A stretch of 20,152 nt of DNA from a virus, in the IMG/VR virus record IMGVR_UViG_3300005513_000034, positions 1 through 20,152 of that record; one strand, 5' to 3'. The notes under the pieces are model-generated. The model saw only the letters and a list, made by a program, of their open reading frames with translations, made no database searches and was not told the origin of the DNA. Shown one piece after another: positions 19,937 to 20,152 of the stretch (its first letter is position 1; every line of letters starts with the position of its first letter). The position numbers and the translations under genes were made by a program.

Positions 19937-20152
19937 ATGGCACTTCCTCTCACCAACAACATTACGTTGTATCGCGGCGACGACTATTCGATGCCCGTCA
20001 CGATCCAAGTCGGCGGCGTCGCGGTCAACCTCACGGGCTGCACGATCACAAGTCAGATCAAGAACACGGCTGACGACCCCACGGCACTGCTGTCCTTCAC
20101 GGTTGGCAGCATCGTTGCTGCAAGCGGTCAGTTCACCCTCTCGCTTACTGGC
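19937..20152 (+). CDS. Second BppU-like protein, N-terminal part (runs off window)
   Basis: The frame is open from ATG 19937 to the end of the window (72 residues). It starts M-A-L-P-L-T-N-N and continues 'ITLYRGDDYSMPVTIQVGG', 'VNLTGCTITSQIKNTADDP' and 'GQFTLSLTG'. This matches the pattern of the 16162 gene (charged strand, then D/N-L-T-G-Y/C, then x-I/V-K/R) but the sequence is well diverged. It belongs with small BppU N-terminal-like adaptor proteins of phage fibres. SD is weak (AGGCGG at 19926-19931). Like its relative, it sits right after a TAAATA motif, so it may begin another accessory fibre unit outside the window. Confidence 0.62.
   Translation, partial: MALPLTNNITLYRGDDYSMPVTIQVGGVAVNLTGCTITSQIKNTADDPTALLSFTVGSIVAASGQFTLSLTG

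Overview
This window is the late structural region of a tailed dsDNA phage or prophage, read entirely on the + strand. The gene order from the tape measure onward is that of the lambda tail (H, M, L, K, I, J), so the particle should be a siphovirus with a long flexible tail. The capsid protein instead resembles the P22 coat family, so the head and tail modules are mosaic. The host cannot be named from this sequence. Canonical GGAGG/AAGGAG ribosome binding sites and the lambda-type tail suggest a Gram-negative, probably proteobacterial, host.

Layout. Positions 1-2697 hold the head genes: portal C-terminus, scaffold and major capsid protein. A strong intrinsic terminator follows the capsid gene. 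Positions 2781-4307 hold four tightly coupled neck genes (DnaT-like adaptor, head closure, HK97 gp10-like tail completion, tail terminator). The tail tube gene (4347-5249) is followed by a second intrinsic terminator. Positions 5314-8510 hold the tail assembly chaperone pair, joined by what looks like a +1 frameshift at a T6 run, and the tape measure. Positions 8535-15534 hold the lambda-like tail tip genes M, L, K, I and a very large J (1578 aa). Positions 15531-20152 form an accessory virion/adhesin cassette: a DUF4376 protein, a BppU-like small protein, a Gp80-like protein, several unrecognised Ser/Thr/Gly/Ala-rich proteins, a protein built from twelve 20-residue repeats, and the start of a second BppU-like gene.

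Regulation. The hexamer TAAATA appears six times on the + strand, always between genes and 19-50 nt upstream of a start codon. It occupies all five non-coding gaps longer than 40 nt and one 22-nt gap. I found none inside genes and none on the other strand by eye. It matches the core of the T4-type late promoter (TATAAATA), and I propose it is this phage's late promoter. At two places the putative promoter is nested with RNA structure. Before J it abuts a 14-bp stem that contains the Shine-Dalgarno sequence. After the tail tube gene it abuts the left arm of a terminator. Transcripts started there should escape structures that read-through transcripts would form.

No tRNA, rRNA, CRISPR array, insertion sequence, integrase or origin is visible. 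No gene-free stretch exceeds 300 bases.
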